NCBI GenBank assembly: GCA_031771865.1
Contig: JASISA010000025.1
Span: 2,728,001 to 2,792,000 of the forward strand
DNA length: 64,000 nt
Direction of reading: 5' to 3'
Source: Nothophaeocryptopus gaeumannii
Lineage: Eukaryota; Ascomycota; Dothideomycetes; Mycosphaerellales; Mycosphaerellaceae
A program made the translations under genes and the position numbers. A model generated the notes under the pieces. The model was given only the letters and a program-made list of their open reading frames with translations, did not search any database and was not told where the DNA came from. The stretch's first letter is position 1; each line of letters starts with the position of its first letter. Below are positions 53,186 through 63,523 of this stretch, one piece after another.

Positions 53186-54215
53186 ATGGGCTCCATCTCC
53201 ACCGACGCAGACTCCAAAGTCTACGACCAAGTCTCCTCCCACTACGGCAACGCCGCTCGCAGCAATGGCGGGAAAGAGTATTCCTCGCGTGTAGCTGCTG
53301 CTTTCGGTTACGATGCTACGGATTTAGAGGGTATGCCTGAAGAGGCTAACCTTGGACTGAGCTGTGGGAATCCGATCGCTCTTGCGGGACTCAAGGAGGG
53401 AGAGACGGTTGTGGATTTGGGAAGTGGTGCTGGCTTTGATGTCTTTCAGGCTGCGAAGAAAGTTGGTCAAAGTGGGAAGGCGATCGGTGTTGATTTCAGT
53501 CAGGTAAGTCGTCGATGTCAACTCGACCATCACGGAATTTTCAAGAATTAACAAGTGTTGTTTAGGATATGCTCTCCCGCGCCAATGCCATCAAAACCAA
53601 ACTCAACGCCCAGAACGTCGAGTTTATCGATTCGAAAATCACTTCGATTCCTGCGCTATCAGACAACTCCGTGGACGTCATCATCTCCAATTGCGTTATC
53701 AACCTTGTCCCTTCCACTGAAAAGCTCCTCGTCTTCAAGGAAATGCACCGTCTCCTGAAGCCTGGAGGACGAGTCGCGGTCTCCGATATCTTGGCCAAAG
53801 GACCCCTACCGGACCATGTTCGCGATAGCATGGCTCTCTATGTCGGATGCATTGCCGGAGCGAGTCAACTCGAGGAGTACGAGCGGTGGTTGAAGGATGC
53901 CGGATTTGCTGATGTACTCATTGTGGATGCCAAGAGCGATCTCAACGTTTACGGACAGACAGAAGGTGGGGAGGGACCCTGTTGTGGGCCGTCCAAGGAG
54001 GAGGCCAAGGAGGAGGCCAAGGAGGAGAAGAAGAAGAGCAGTGGGTGTTGCGGAGGGAAGAAGGAGGAGAAGATTGTGAACGGGGATAGTATGGCGAAGT
54101 TCAAGCACGTTGATTTCAACGAGTTTGCTGGTAAGTCAAGCGTCTTTCGCTGTTATACTGAGTACTCTGCTGATTTCTCTCAGGATCATATAAGATCTAT
54201 GCTGTGAAGGCATAG
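53186..54215 (+). CDS. arsenite methyltransferase (AS3MT/ArsM type)
   Basis: Exons 53186-53503, 53566-54130 and 54184-54215 (62- and 53-nt introns, GTAAGT donors) encode 304 residues. The SAM-binding motif is TVVDLGSGAGFDVFQAAKKV, preceded by EEANLGLSCGNPIALAGLKE (conserved first arsenic-binding Cys). Further Cys are in VIISNCVINLV and LYVGCIAGASQLEEYERWL, the latter matching a second ligand Cys. The C-terminus carries CC pairs, GEGPCCGPSKEE and SSGCCGGKKEE, separated by a KEEAKEEAKEEKKK spacer, and the last micro-exon adds GSYKIYAVKA. The enzyme methylates As(III) to volatile or less toxic species. The Cys-rich insert between catalytic core and the SYKI tail is typical of many microbial ArsM, but the Lys/Glu spacer is unusual. 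Confidence 0.88.
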
Positions 54216-55118
54216 TTCGCTTGCTACAATGTAACACTAGCGTCTTTTGGGAAGCAGTTTATGCCTTCGAAATTTTGTGGCAGTCTACATGTGCCATCTT
54301 TCGTATGCTCCTGCTCGAATGCTTCCGTCCCCTGATCCTTTCATTTCATCCCGCCATTGTCTGCGCTCCCAATCTTTCCCAATATGACTCTAAGTTCACA
54401 CCGTCTCAGAGTATGTCTTTCGCCAAGTCAAAAATCCAGTTGATCATGCCACTCAACTCCACTCTACTGCCGACTGACCCTCGACGAGTTTCAGAGTTCC
54501 GAAAGCCTGCCTCTCTCAACTCGACAATTATCTCGAACTCTGATCTCTGCGTTCCGAAGACATATCCCTGCCCCAGAGCTGGATCACCAGCCAAGTCAAC
54601 ATTATTGAGCTTGGCGACGGCATTTCTTGACAATGCGCCATACCATCGTCCCGGATCTATGTTAAACAAACCCGAAGCTCGGGGTAGTGAATGTGATGTT
54701 GATGTTGAACACGAGAGCTCTGTCAGTTGAGGTAACTTGTTGGGGAGTCCTCTTCATGACTTTCATTCAATATTTCCCGCCGAGCTGTTGAGTTTGACTT
54801 TGACTTTTAGCGATACGATGCCGGCTCGATGTGGGAAGCTGAGAGCGCGGAGAGAACCGTGGTCTTCATAGTACGACTCTTGGTTTCTGAGGCGGGTTTG
54901 GTCGTGATAGGTATTTTCTGTGCCCGCCGATCGTAGGTGCGCCGCTTCTTGGATAGTCCGGGTGCTTGAGCCTATTGGATACCTATCCGGTATTGAGTGA
55001 ACGTGTTACCTGAAGCTCCTCACAGGCCAACCGTTCTTGACACTCTTCGCAAGCGCGCATGCAAAACAAAACATCCTTGGATTCGATCGCTTCTGTCTCA
55101 CTGCGCCATCACGCCGGG
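54216..55118. other. intergenic, one ambiguous minus-strand frame
   Basis: About 900 bp. On the minus strand 54663-54406 an 85-codon frame without ATG reads NIDPGRWYGALSRNAVAKLN and GQGYVFGTQRSEFEIIVELR. It could be a decayed exon: another frame just upstream (from an ATG near 54755) reads ALVFNINITFTTPSFGFV. No intron joins them in phase. The right part is the promoter of the 2EXR gene. Confidence 0.4.
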
Positions 55119-55679
55119 ATGCCGCCCACCACACGGTCCATATCAAGGCGCAAGGCCCAACGTCAGCCAAACCCACAGACAGGCTCACTATTCTCCTCCC
55201 TCCCAGCGGAGCTCCACACACACATCTGGGAATACGCACTCATCGCAACTTGTCGGATGATCTACCACTTCAACCACCTCCGCCTCGAAGCCATCAGTCT
55301 GGTCAAACTTGGGCTTGGATTGCCAGGCAAGGACTTCCTGAGTGTCAAGAGTCGAGAGCGTCTGCAGAATTTCCAGAAGATGACCATCATTGCTGTCGGT
55401 CTCGAGGACACCGCGAAGTCTTGTCGGAGGGTAGGACAGATGTTGTCGAGACTGATCGAATTGTTTGTCGAGCTACGCTTGTACGAAGACGGTACGCTTG
55501 GGACGCAGGAGGAATTTCAGGAGGCCGTGGGGCCTCTGGTACGGGCGACGAAGAAGTTGAAAGAGCTGGAGGAGCTGAGCTTTGTTGTGGGTGGGATGTG
55601 GTCGGACAAAGAAGAGCAGGACATCGAGGAGGCGCTTAAGGATGGCTGGAACGGAAGGGAGATTGAGGTGTACCGCTGA
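55119..55679 (+). CDS. compact 2EXR-like protein
   Basis: 186 residues from ATG 55119 (MPPTTRSISRRK); an upstream ATG at 55059 adds 20 residues. The first family block is GSLFSSLPAELHTHIWEYAL (residues ~23-42), immediately followed by IATCRMIYHFNHLRLEAISL. Normally ~25-60 residues separate the LPxEL and TCR blocks; here they touch, so an internal deletion is suspected, or TCRMIY is not the usual motif. The remainder is helical and charged (GPLVRATKKLKELEELSFVV). The small size and missing spacer suggest a reduced family member. Function unknown. Confidence 0.6.
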   Translation: MPPTTRSISRRKAQRQPNPQTGSLFSSLPAELHTHIWEYALIATCRMIYHFNHLRLEAISLVKLGLGLPGKDFLSVKSRERLQNFQKMTIIAVGLEDTAKSCRRVGQMLSRLIELFVELRLYEDGTLGTQEEFQEAVGPLVRATKKLKELEELSFVVGGMWSDKEEQDIEEALKDGWNGREIEVYR

Positions 55680-55829
55680 TGGTTGAGCATGTGTCGATGC
55701 GGGAGGCTTGTGTGTCTTGATTGATGAAGATGTGGGGCCCAAGTTGAATGCTGAATGACTTGGAGTGTAGACTGGTTGTATCGCTGGAGGGTGGACGAAT
55801 GGGAATAGGTGTGCGGCGGCGTGATACCA

Positions 55830-57450
55830 TTACTGTATTGTCACAATGGATGCTCCACTGCCCACAACAGCTTCTGCTTCAATCTCGACTAGGAAATCGT
55901 CGCCTATGAGACCTCCGGTCGTCAGTGTGTTCGCGGGTAGGATGCTTTCGCAACGCATGAACCACCCATGAGCTTCGCTAATCTTTTCAACGTCTTCCAC
56001 GTTGCAAATCATCACTCGAGTTCTGACAATGTCACGCGCTTGCCCGCCAAGCGCTTTGATGGCTCTACTGATAATGTCCAGTACCACGACAGTCTGAGAG
56101 CGAGCGGAGCTGCCGCCAATAGCTTCGTAGGCGATGTGAACCCCCGAAGGTACATTTGCCGTTGTCCCAGAAACTCGTATCGTATCGCCGACACGGACAG
56201 CACGACAGTAACCCTAGACTGGTGTTAGTACCGGCAGCAGAAGTGAGTTGGTGTTTGAAATGTTACTCACCGCTACCGGCTCCCACTTGCTACCACTGCT
56301 GTACTCCACCCTCTTACCACATGCTATGGCTTCTCCCACCCGCACCGCAGCATCAGACGGTTTTAGATGGTCACTCAAATCTCCTGCTGCCGTTAGAAAT
56401 GGCGGGCGTCGGTACTCGTCTCCGCAGTCTCCAGGGAGATCGGTGAGATCGCTTTGAGCCTGAGTAATCAAAGCATGATCGGTAGCATCCAGCTCGAAGG
56501 AGAAAGCCTCAAGATTACCTTCTGCGTACTGTCGGCTCTGTTTGTTCAACCTGCACCCGACGATGACTGCAGCAACGACTGGGATGTCCAGAACCCATCT
56601 GGTGGCAACAGCTGAGATTGAAACTCTATGTCTTTGAGCAACAAGACTCAATGCTTGGAGGACGTTCTGAAAGGGCTGCCAGCCACCAGCGGCATGAATG
56701 AAGCGCAAGTACTTTCGCAGACTCCAGTTTAGCGACTTGATATCTGTTGGTTCTGGCTGCCCGAGCCATTTCTCGCCGAGAAAGCCGCCGAGGAGAGTGC
56801 CATAAGCCAGTATTCCAACCCCATTCTCTGCACAGAGATGGCTCATGCGGCCGGTAGCAACCCGTCGATCGATCACGGAGCATGACACCTGATTTGTGGC
56901 GATCTGAATACCGAAATTTAGTAAAAGCTCGAGATGAGCAGAGTCAGTGTTCGTAAGGCCAAGGTGATCTATTGTCCCCTGAGCTTGCATCTTTCGTAGA
57001 TGCATAAGGTTGTACAGATACGAATCGTCAGTATAGTCCCAGCAGTGATACTGCATCAGTGCGATCCGTTGTTGACCCATCCTGGAGAGGGCTCGATTAA
57101 CGGCAGCTTCTGCGTTCTGGAAAGACTTGTCGGCACTCTCGGGCGGGCACCACTTTGTGAAGGCTGTGACGGAGCCCTTGCTCTTGGCGTTGTACGCTCC
57201 CATGACCAGTTCCGCGTCTCCGTAGTGGTCTGCCATATCAAAAGCATTGAGTCCGGCTTCAGTCCTGGGCTGGCCTCAGCACGGCTGACTAGATATCTCA
57301 TGCTACAGCTTACAGCGCTTCCATCGCCTGTGCTGCTGCTTGAATGCCCACGTCTTGATCATGGCCGCCTGCAAGCTGCCACAGGCCATTGAGCATACGC
57401 GGAATCTCAAGGCTGCCGCCGATGATTGTCGTCTCGGGCTTTGGTGTCAT
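55830..57450 (-). CDS. aldo-keto reductase fused to RidA (YjgF/UK114) domain
   Basis: Exons 57450-57314, 57264-56271 and 56213-55830 (49- and 57-nt introns) encode 504 residues. Residues 1-340 are an aldo-keto reductase barrel: RMLNGLWQLAGGHDQDVGIQ, LNAFDMADHYGDAELVMGAY (Asp and Tyr of the tetrad), VTAFTKWCPPESADKSFQNA (Lys), IALMQYHCWDYTDDSYLYNL (His), then NQVSCSVIDRR and AAVIVGCRLNKQSRQYAEGN. Residues ~365-504 are a RidA-type domain: SSGSKWEPVAGYCRAVRVGD, TIRVSGTTANVPSGVHIAYE, VVVLDIISRAIKALGGQARD, VRTRVMICNVEDVEKISEAH, LVEIEAEAVVGSGASI. RidA proteins hydrolyse reactive imines/enamines; joining them to a reductase suggests one active site clears what the other makes, or both act on one pathway intermediate. 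Intron 2 falls at the domain border. Confidence 0.88.
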
Positions 57451-58008
57451 TTCCAAGGCTTCTCGAAGTGTATCGAACAGAGTGCTGAGCTAAATGGCTT
57501 CAGCCACGGAGTCTGGATTGGTCCAAGATGTATGTTATAGAGCAGGTAAAAGTGGAGAGGTGAAGTCAGCATAGATAGGCCGTCTCGGGGTCACGTCGGG
57601 GACCGGGGGTCGGAGATCTTGATGAGGAGCCATCAAATATTGATTAAGTAATCCAGGGCGCCTATGGTTCCTGGTGATCTGCGATATCTTCTGGAACGCC
57701 TCCCTCAACTCGTCCTCTGGTGGCTATTTCGACCTTCTCGGGCTGAAAAGTGTGGAGCGCTTCACAACCAGTCACCTCAACCATCTCAGCACCACGTCAC
57801 CTGCCATTGGTACATTCTACGTTCTCTTCATATGCTTTGGTTCCGACCTCCTCCTCCTCCTCCCCCTCCTCCTCCTCCTCCTGGGACGAGCAGGTGCCAT
57901 CACTCTTGCTCATACGTGGAGCTTCATCGGTCTGATCATTCTTGTCCTTTCGAATTCCCCAGACTCCGCGAAGTAATTCGTATTCAATACCACTACTCAT
58001 CTGTCGTC
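57451..58008. other. intergenic with CTC microsatellite
   Basis: A CTC/CCT repeat covers about 57848-57890. Plus-strand frames here may be part of the MFS relic, but no clear domain text is seen before 58009. Confidence 0.4.
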
Positions 58009-58239
58009 ATGTCCTCTATACTGTATGGTTGGGCAGATGATATCTTGAAGCACGATGATGATGATGAGCGCGCTTTCACACTAATTGCAATGAATATGAT
58101 TGCACAATCGACGATAGTGTGGACTGTGCTCCTGGAGTTCAAGACAGTAGATGCGTCGCGCTTCCTGAAGAAGTATTTCTTTCACAGCCGCTTTCTCTGT
58201 GCTGCTCATTGCCTCATCCTGGACAGTACGACACCTTAA
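58009..58239 (+). pseudogene. relic of an MFS transporter (allantoate/pantothenate permease type)
   Basis: A 76-codon frame reads SSILYGWADDILKHDDDDER, AFTLIAMNMIAQSTIVWTVL, LEFKTVDASRFLKKYFFHSR. This closely follows a late segment of Dal5-type major facilitator transporters, W-A-N-x-I-C-R-H-D-x-x-E-R-A, followed by a small-residue TM and a Pro/Arg-Phe-x-K-G end. The flanking DNA contains no continuous rest of a transporter, and the frame stops at a TAA soon after. It is best read as a fragment of a lost gene; similarity is by eye only. Confidence 0.4.
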
Positions 58240-58755
58240 TGCTAAGCAAGAGTAAGTTGTACCCGAGTTGACCTGCTGTTTCACCGACTAATACATCACA
58301 GGGTTCAATATGCACCGGCTGATGAGCAAGATAGTACCGGCGGCTTGCAGCTTGACCACGAACCTACTCGCGCCACGAAAACGACAGCAGCAGCTACCGC
58401 TATCTCTGTATGATATTTGGTGGTATTCGACTCACAGCATAGAGTATTTGCAGCTCGCTTGCACGTACATATAAATGGTCTCCGATTACTAGCGGAGCCA
58501 TTCAAATGCTGCAGCGGAAAAGCGGCTCAAGCCTGCTCGCATACTTGTGCATGAGCCTGCAATCAATGCGTGCGACCAGCGAACAAGATTATGAAAGATA
58601 TCTGTTTCTTCTCAGTAGGACCCTGGTCCGAAGTCCCACCTTCTGATTGCATTTGGCTTCCTACTCTCGTCTTTATAAGACACTCAACATTGGCAGGCTC
58701 CTACCTTTGTCCTCTCAGTTACGCTCTACCCCAAGTATAAGCTTCCCTCATCGCT
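58240..58755. other. upstream region of the P450 gene
   Basis: 516 bp with a TATA element at 58672. No coding-like frame. Confidence 0.5.
58672..58678 (+). promoter_or_regulatory. TATA element upstream of P450
   Basis: TTTATAA about 80 bp before the ATG at 58756, a usual position for a regulated promoter. Seen directly; role inferred. Confidence 0.5.
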
Positions 58756-60660
58756 ATGGCTAACTACGCACTGCTACTCTCATCCATTCCTTTCCTTGTT
58801 GCGCTGTTGATCGCAAGATGGGTGGCCAACCGACAAGTCAAGCGACTTCCTCCTGGTCCCAAAGGTCTGCCCATCGTTGGAAACATCTTCGACACTCCAC
58901 CTAAAGGAGGCCGAGACTGGGAACACTGGATAGAGTTGAAAGACCTCTATGGTATGTCTTCATGCAAGTCAGCTGAGGAAAAGATTGTCTTACCCTTCTG
59001 CAGGCCCTATCAGCTCAATCACGACGATGGGTCAAACGTCAATCATTATCAACGACTACAACCTCGCAGCGGAGCTCCTCGACAAACACTCAACGATCAG
59101 CTCTCAGCGGCCCCATCTGACCTTTTTTAGCGAGATGTGAGAAGCTTGCACTTGAGTTCAATGTTATCACTAAACGCCATACAGATGCGGATGGGGTCGC
59201 AATGTGGCCATGTTACCCTACGGCTCTCGCCATCGGACCTCTCGAAGGCAGTTCCATGAAATGATCGGCTCTGAGAAAGACACTTCACTCAATCGATTCA
59301 TGCCATTGGAAGATGTTGAAATACGTCGGTTCCTGCTTCGCATTCTGCGAGATCCAGACTCGCTAATGTAGCACATTCGAACGTTGGTAACATCATCCAT
59401 CGAAGCGAAGCAAGTAGACTAATGGTGTTGCTAGCGTCATCGGCTCGATCATATTGAAGGTGACATATGGATATACCGTCGACACTGACAACACAGACCC
59501 ACTTGTCGAACTTGCTGATAATTCGATGAGAGACTTTGCGATGGGAATCCAGCCAGGAGCGTGGCTTGTCGATTTGGTGCCGACCAGTGAGGACTTGAGG
59601 GGTCAGGCGCTGGCTTCAGAGTCTGAAAACGCTAACACATAGTAGTCAAGTACGTTCCAGCCTGGTTACCTGGCGCGGAATTCCAGAAAGTAGGCCAAGA
59701 AGTCACGAAGAGATGCTATCGAACTGTCAACGCCGCCTTTGACTTTGTTGGTCGCCAGATGCGAGCAGGCTCACACATACCTTCAGTGGTATCCGGTCTG
59801 CACGATCAAGCCGGTGGACAGTTGCAAGGCGAAGATGAAGAAATTGCGAGATGGACTGCCGTGACAATGTATCTCGGAGGTTCTGATACGGTTTGCATTT
59901 GGGTCCTCAGCTCTTCCTTGTATCATCTGACTCCGCCACACAGTCCGTCGCCGCAATCAGCATCTTCTTCCTCGCCATGACCATCTACCCAGAAATTCAA
60001 GAAAAGGCCCGCGAAGAGATCGATCGCGTCATTGGCACCGACCGTCTTCCCGACTTTGAGGATCGTGGCACGCTGCCTTACGTCGAAGGCATCTGCAAAG
60101 AGGCTCTGAGATGGCACGCTTTCGTGCCGTTTGCTCTGCCACACGTCATGACAGCCGATACTGAGCTTTCTGGGTACGATATACCCAAAGGTGCTGTCAT
60201 CATACCACATAGCTGGTAAGTTGGTCAAGCAAGCGTCGTTACAAGATACAAGCTAATCATAATCTGATGTCCTAGGGGCTTCTCCCGCGACCCGACACTC
60301 TACAACAACCCCGAAGTCTTCGAACCGTCCCGCTATCTCGGTCCCAACCCTGAACTGGACCCAAAATCTTTCGTTTTCGGCTTCGGTCGCCGCATCTGTC
60401 CCGGTCGACTCATGGCCGAGCAATCAATTTACCTAGCTATCTCTCGCTCGCTGACAGTTTTCAATATCGCTCCACCGGTTGATCAAGATGGGAATGTGAT
60501 TAAGAATGAACCCGTTTTTGAGCCGGGTGTTGTCAGTCAACCTGTTCCATTTGGATGTCGGATTGCTGCGAGGAGCGAGAAGCATCGAGAATTAGTGGAG
60601 AGTGTTGAGAAGTTGTGGCCGCAGGGAAAGAGTAATAAGTGGGATTTGGAGGGAATGTAG
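58756..60660 (+). pseudogene. cytochrome P450 (OMST oxidoreductase-like) with in-frame TAG
   Basis: Seven exons join in phase (58756-58951, 59004-59136, 59185-59382, 59435-59586, 59643-59890, 59944-60215, 60276-60660) for 527 residues. The N-terminus is a membrane anchor (YALLLSSIPFLVALLIARWV) and the Pro-rich hinge KRLPPGPKGLPIVGNIF. Core motifs are the I-helix YLGGSDTS, ExxR as CKEALRWHAF, and the heme loop FVFGFGRRICPGRLMAEQS with its Cys. Codon 172 (59369-59371) is TAG in SLM*HIRT, where relatives have L-M-x-H-I-R. All else is intact. A weak alternative donor (GTAGCA at 59368) would skip the TAG and five residues in phase. So this is either a recent nonsense allele, a readthrough case or a splice rescue. 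The family oxidises hydrophobic metabolites in the ER membrane. Confidence 0.82.
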
Positions 60661-61164
60661 GGACGGTGAGAAAGAGTAGAGTGTGAGGTATGGGTTGATT
60701 GTAGGACATATGTGGGCTCTATTCATGGCTTATTGTTGACGACCATCTAACTGAGACGGCTGCAAAGGACGGGTGTGCCTCGTTCAGACAACAAATCTCA
60801 AGTAGCACAGACATGGCCGTACATCTGCTACTCAACATCAACTTCGTTCCATTTCATAATCCTTCGACGCACCACTTCGGATCCACTACCGATAATGACG
60901 GCGACGTGTTGTTATCGCATGTTCTGTGCGCCGGCACATTGCAACTCTTAGAGGTGCAATGCTGATCTGTCTTATGCTGGGTGTATATTAAGCATGATAG
61001 ATCGGTCGTATCGGACGCCGCCGGCCATTGTCAGTTGCGGATGGTGTCTCCCAAGGTTGGCGCACGTGTTGATAAGGGTAACCTATCTCGTAGCTCCATA
61101 CATAATCCTTGACATTCTGTACTTCGAAGTGCACGTCCATCATCGTCACCTTCTCCCGTAGCGT
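60661..61164. other. intergenic, no gene seen
   Basis: About 500 bp of convergent 3-prime flank between the P450 and the small secreted protein gene. Confidence 0.5.
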
Positions 61165-61500
61165 CTATGGGCACCTGCACACTACTGTTAGTATATCCTG
61201 CCGCGTACGGAGACCTGCTGATCGGGGAGACTTACTGAGTGCGAAAGGTACCAGACAGCCACGGAATACATTTGCTACCTCCATCACACTTTGGAGGGCA
61301 ATCCGACGGTTTTTGGTCTCCATCTAAGAGCTAGCATAGCAGATTCGATTAGCATATAATACAAGACGCGAGTGAAGCTTAAATAAGCTTACATAGCAGT
61401 GATGGCCGTTCGAATATTTGCATTGGCGCCATCCGTCACAGGCTTCTACCGAGAGAGCGGCCGCGAGGAGGGAGGTAATAATGGTAATGAGGCGAACCAT
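61165..61500 (-). CDS. small secreted cysteine-rich protein (70 aa, three exons)
   Basis: Exons 61500-61393, 61330-61236 and 61174-61165, with introns of 62 nt (GTAAGC...GCTAG, GCTAATC branch element) and 61 nt (GTAAGT...GTGCAG, TACTAAC branch element). Both junctions keep phase, and the last exon adds only the final residues before TAG. The 70-residue product starts with a signal peptide (MVRLITIITSLLAAALSVEA, about 20 residues). The mature part of about 50 residues has seven Cys: CDGWRQC, HHC, SDC, PKC, SKC and TQC. Size, secretion signal and Cys density are typical of fungal effectors or antimicrobial peptides; an odd Cys count suggests one free Cys or dimerisation. No exon exceeds 36 codons, so ORF-length methods would miss it. 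Biological role is unknown. Confidence 0.72.
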
Positions 61501-63523
61501 TTCGGAGCTTGTGCGGTTTCTAATGTATATAGGATTGATCGATTGGTAGTGTATCGGTAAGCTGTAATGTGTAATGCTGATGAAGTCTTTCAGAATAGCG
61601 ATCTTCGGTGCTTTACATCCCTTCAGACAGCCGGCGTTGCTACATGCTAAGATCCAAGTGCTATAAGCCTCGTTTGAGCCTCGTTATACTCCATCGCACC
61701 CTAGCTAATCCGGCAAATCCGGCACCCCAACTCGGGATATTGTTGTTCTGGCGTATGTAATCAAATATCCGGCGTCGTAGGGGAATATACGGTCTCGGAG
61801 AGGTTTCGGATCGCGCACGGTGTACGACGATCTTCAGTCGGATCGCAAGTAGCAGGGAGCTATGCGTGACTTTTGGCAGGGAGCTTACAGCCAGGCCCAG
61901 CAATGTGAAACTCGAGAAAGCTCTTGTTCTGTCTGCGGAAGTTGATTCCTATGGGAGCGAGCAATACCGTGCACGCGCCAGGAAGGGCGCAGGGAATTGA
62001 CCGGATCAACTTCTGGAGAACCCTCGTTGTCTACGGTACCATTGATCATCGGCATACGAGTGTGATGCTTTGTGCCTTGGACCGGATTACAATCGATGGA
62101 GCGGGCACGAGAGGTTGATTGGATACATGTGGTGCAGAAAGTACACGCTAGAACGAAGGAATGCGCCTAGGGCTTGGAAAAACAATCAGCCGAGGGCCAC
62201 CATTCGACAACTCTGCCACAGCTGTCAGACTTCACGCATTCATGCGCACTTTCTCGCATGTGACTGACCCCTTTCGACACTGACAGCCTTCCAGGAGGTA
62301 TCGCAGGATCATTTGATCCCGCCTAGTTCTTCGTTGAATACTGCCGTTGTCGATGCGGGGCCATCCCTCTGGTCCCTCCGGCGACGCGTGTCCTGGATCT
62401 GTCTAGCGACAGAAGAATGTATACACTGCCGGCGTGAAGCATATGCCAATGCTGACAGCGGCTTGAATTGATGCGTGAAAGGCCGATTTCGATTTCATCT
62501 ACGCCTCGGACATGCATTCCATTCCGCATTCGGCCACTTAGGCGCCATACCCCATATATTAAAGCCCTCCGTCAAGCCCGCTCCGGACCAACATCGCCCA
62601 TACCACTACGAATGCTCGGCACTCGAAGGCGGCATCTAGCAAGAGCAGCCTGTCATGCTCTGATCGTGCGCCCTCTATACGCCATGATCTCCGTCATCAG
62701 GCCCGCTGCGCCAGAAAGAGACCGTCATCAACACGCGGTACATGTCTCACTCCACGCCCAGCTCATATCGAGCTGCGGAGGGTCAATGAGATAAGCTGCA
62801 CTCAGACATACGTACGGCTGCATCAATACTTGCTGCAGCTTGTCAAGAAGCCGGATTAGAGGTTTGAGGATGACCATTGGAATACGCTGCCACCGCGCGA
62901 GTCCGAGATCTCCACCACGATGTTGCTCGCCTTTTCCACGATCAAGAGCACTTGATGAAGCATCATTTCCGCTCCCGTGAGCGAACAAAAGAAGACACCG
63001 AGATGGACCGATCACGCCTGGCAGCCCCGGTCGCTTGCTTATGCGTTATGCGAGCACCGCTACGCCGGTCACGTTCCTCGTAATGACGAAGTGCTTAATA
63101 TATGAATCCATACTTTGACAGACTCGCTGACCCGGCTGTTGGAAAAGCCTCCTCTACCACTCGCGATGGCTGATGCGGTGTCCGTAGGTACTATTGTGAC
63201 AAATGCTCTTGGTAATCAAACGGCGAACAGATGTTCGTGCCGGACACCTGGGTCAAGGCTTTGTCTTTGTCCATTGTCCGGATTGCGCTCGAATCGAGTT
63301 GGCCTGTGAGGCGTCTAGAGCTTTCCTAATTGGTTCATGCAGGCAAGCAACAAAGACACCCACTCCGGCCTCGAGCCATCTGGCCATGCCATGGCGGAAA
63401 CTCTTAACGCAAATGGGTGTGGGTGCAATCCCCACCACGCGTCAGTCAAAGGACGGTAGTTTGACTACATATCAGCGATAACCTCGAACGGTATTCCATC
63501 CAGTACGGGACTAAGTCATTCTC
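61501..63523. other. 2-kb gene-poor region
   Basis: No convincing gene on either strand. Frames reach about 108 codons but are unlike proteins. The right part is the upstream region of the alpha-amylase gene. The left 100 bp is upstream of the small secreted protein gene, with a TATATA element near 61526. Confidence 0.5.

Noticed and set aside
54406..54663. Minus-strand 85-codon frame with protein-like text
   Set aside because: No ATG, no in-phase intron to the upstream frame, no recognised family; noted only as a possible decayed exon.
59640..59645. TAGTAG after the fourth P450 exon as a second nonsense site
   Set aside because: The first TAG ends the intron acceptor and the second is read as A|TA GTC after splicing.
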